DNA of 64,000 bases from Opisthocomus hoazin. Taxonomy: Eukaryota > Chordata > Aves > Opisthocomiformes > Opisthocomidae. Positions 63,866 through 64,000 of this stretch are shown here, piece after piece. The notes under the pieces were generated by a model, which ran no database searches, was not told the DNA's origin, and worked only from the letters and a program-made list of their open reading frames with translations. The stretch spans positions 21,623,115 through 21,687,114 of the forward strand of contig NC_134429.1 of NCBI RefSeq assembly GCF_030867145.1. The letters run 5' to 3'. The translations under genes and the position numbers were made by a program. Within the stretch, counting starts at the first letter, position 1. The number at the start of each line of letters is the position of its first letter.

Positions 63866-64000
63866 CTGTTTGTGGTGTGCTGCAGAAGGTGCCGCAGGTG
63901 CTGCTGCCCTCCCACCCGGCCTCCCCAGCTGTGCTCAATGGGAGCTGACGAGGCCGCTGGGGTAACTGGGAGGAGCCCAGCGCCAGCTGGGAGCTGAGCT

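Larger units (their letters stand above)
41352..64000 (+). other. CAMTA1: CAMTA1 long intron (5' part)
   Basis: 22.6 kb from the GTAGTT donor to the window edge, with no further CG-1 exon. It contains a possible alternative terminal exon (50951-51213), a MIR-like SINE (about 54975-55140), a two-level minisatellite (50754-50849), simple repeats, and several GC-rich patches (for example 44.9-45.2, 57.7-58.2, 63.3-63.6 kb) whose open frames have no recognisable similarity. Confidence 0.75.

Noticed and set aside
1..64000. Searches by eye for tRNA, rRNA, the miR-34a mature sequence, CRISPR arrays, retroviral genes and bacterial operons
   Set aside because: Nothing matching was found. The 1p36-linked miR-34a is not in this interval, and there are no direct-repeat/spacer arrays or viral coding domains.

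Overview
This window looks like nuclear DNA of a vertebrate, most likely a bird (or another sauropsid). It has spliced genes with GT-AG introns, two strong CpG islands, few interspersed repeats and no mammalian lineage-specific SINEs. Two genes can be recognised by protein similarity: DNAJC11 on the minus strand and CAMTA1 on the plus strand. They lie head to head, the same order and orientation as human 1p36. Species assignment is inference; gene identities rest on exon-by-exon matches recalled from the human proteins.

Positions 1-12213 hold the 5' part of DNAJC11, read right to left. Five coding exons (12213-12142, 8792-8663, 6872-6799, 6015-5914, 737-609) join in frame with good splice sites and give 169 residues, including the whole J domain with HPD. 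The rest of the gene lies beyond the left edge. Its promoter is a CpG island at about 11.8-13.0 kb with a YY1-type site over the start codon and two NRF1-like sites.

Positions 12.2-30.7 kb separate the two genes. I see no convincing protein-coding gene there. There are a few exon-like pieces that could belong to a non-coding transcript diverging from the DNAJC11 island, simple repeats, and AT-rich stretches that may be conserved regulatory DNA.

Positions 29.4-31.9 kb are the CAMTA1 CpG island, with seven CCAAT boxes in about 500 bp and the first coding exon at 30707-30751. The next coding exon I can find is 41233-41351, which begins the CG-1 DNA-binding domain. Exon 1 contains two ATGs in different frames. 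The first (MWRAEGKWLPKTSRK) matches the known mammalian N-terminus and needs an extra exon of length 3n+1 that I could not find. The second (MAAENKPE) splices directly and in frame to the 41233 exon. From 41352 to the right edge is the start of a long CAMTA1 intron, with a possible alternative 3' terminal exon near 50.95-51.2 kb, a MIR-like SINE, a two-level minisatellite and other simple repeats.

I found no prokaryotic-type system, CRISPR array, viral gene or otherwise unknown gene family. The most interesting observation is the dual-frame first exon of CAMTA1.
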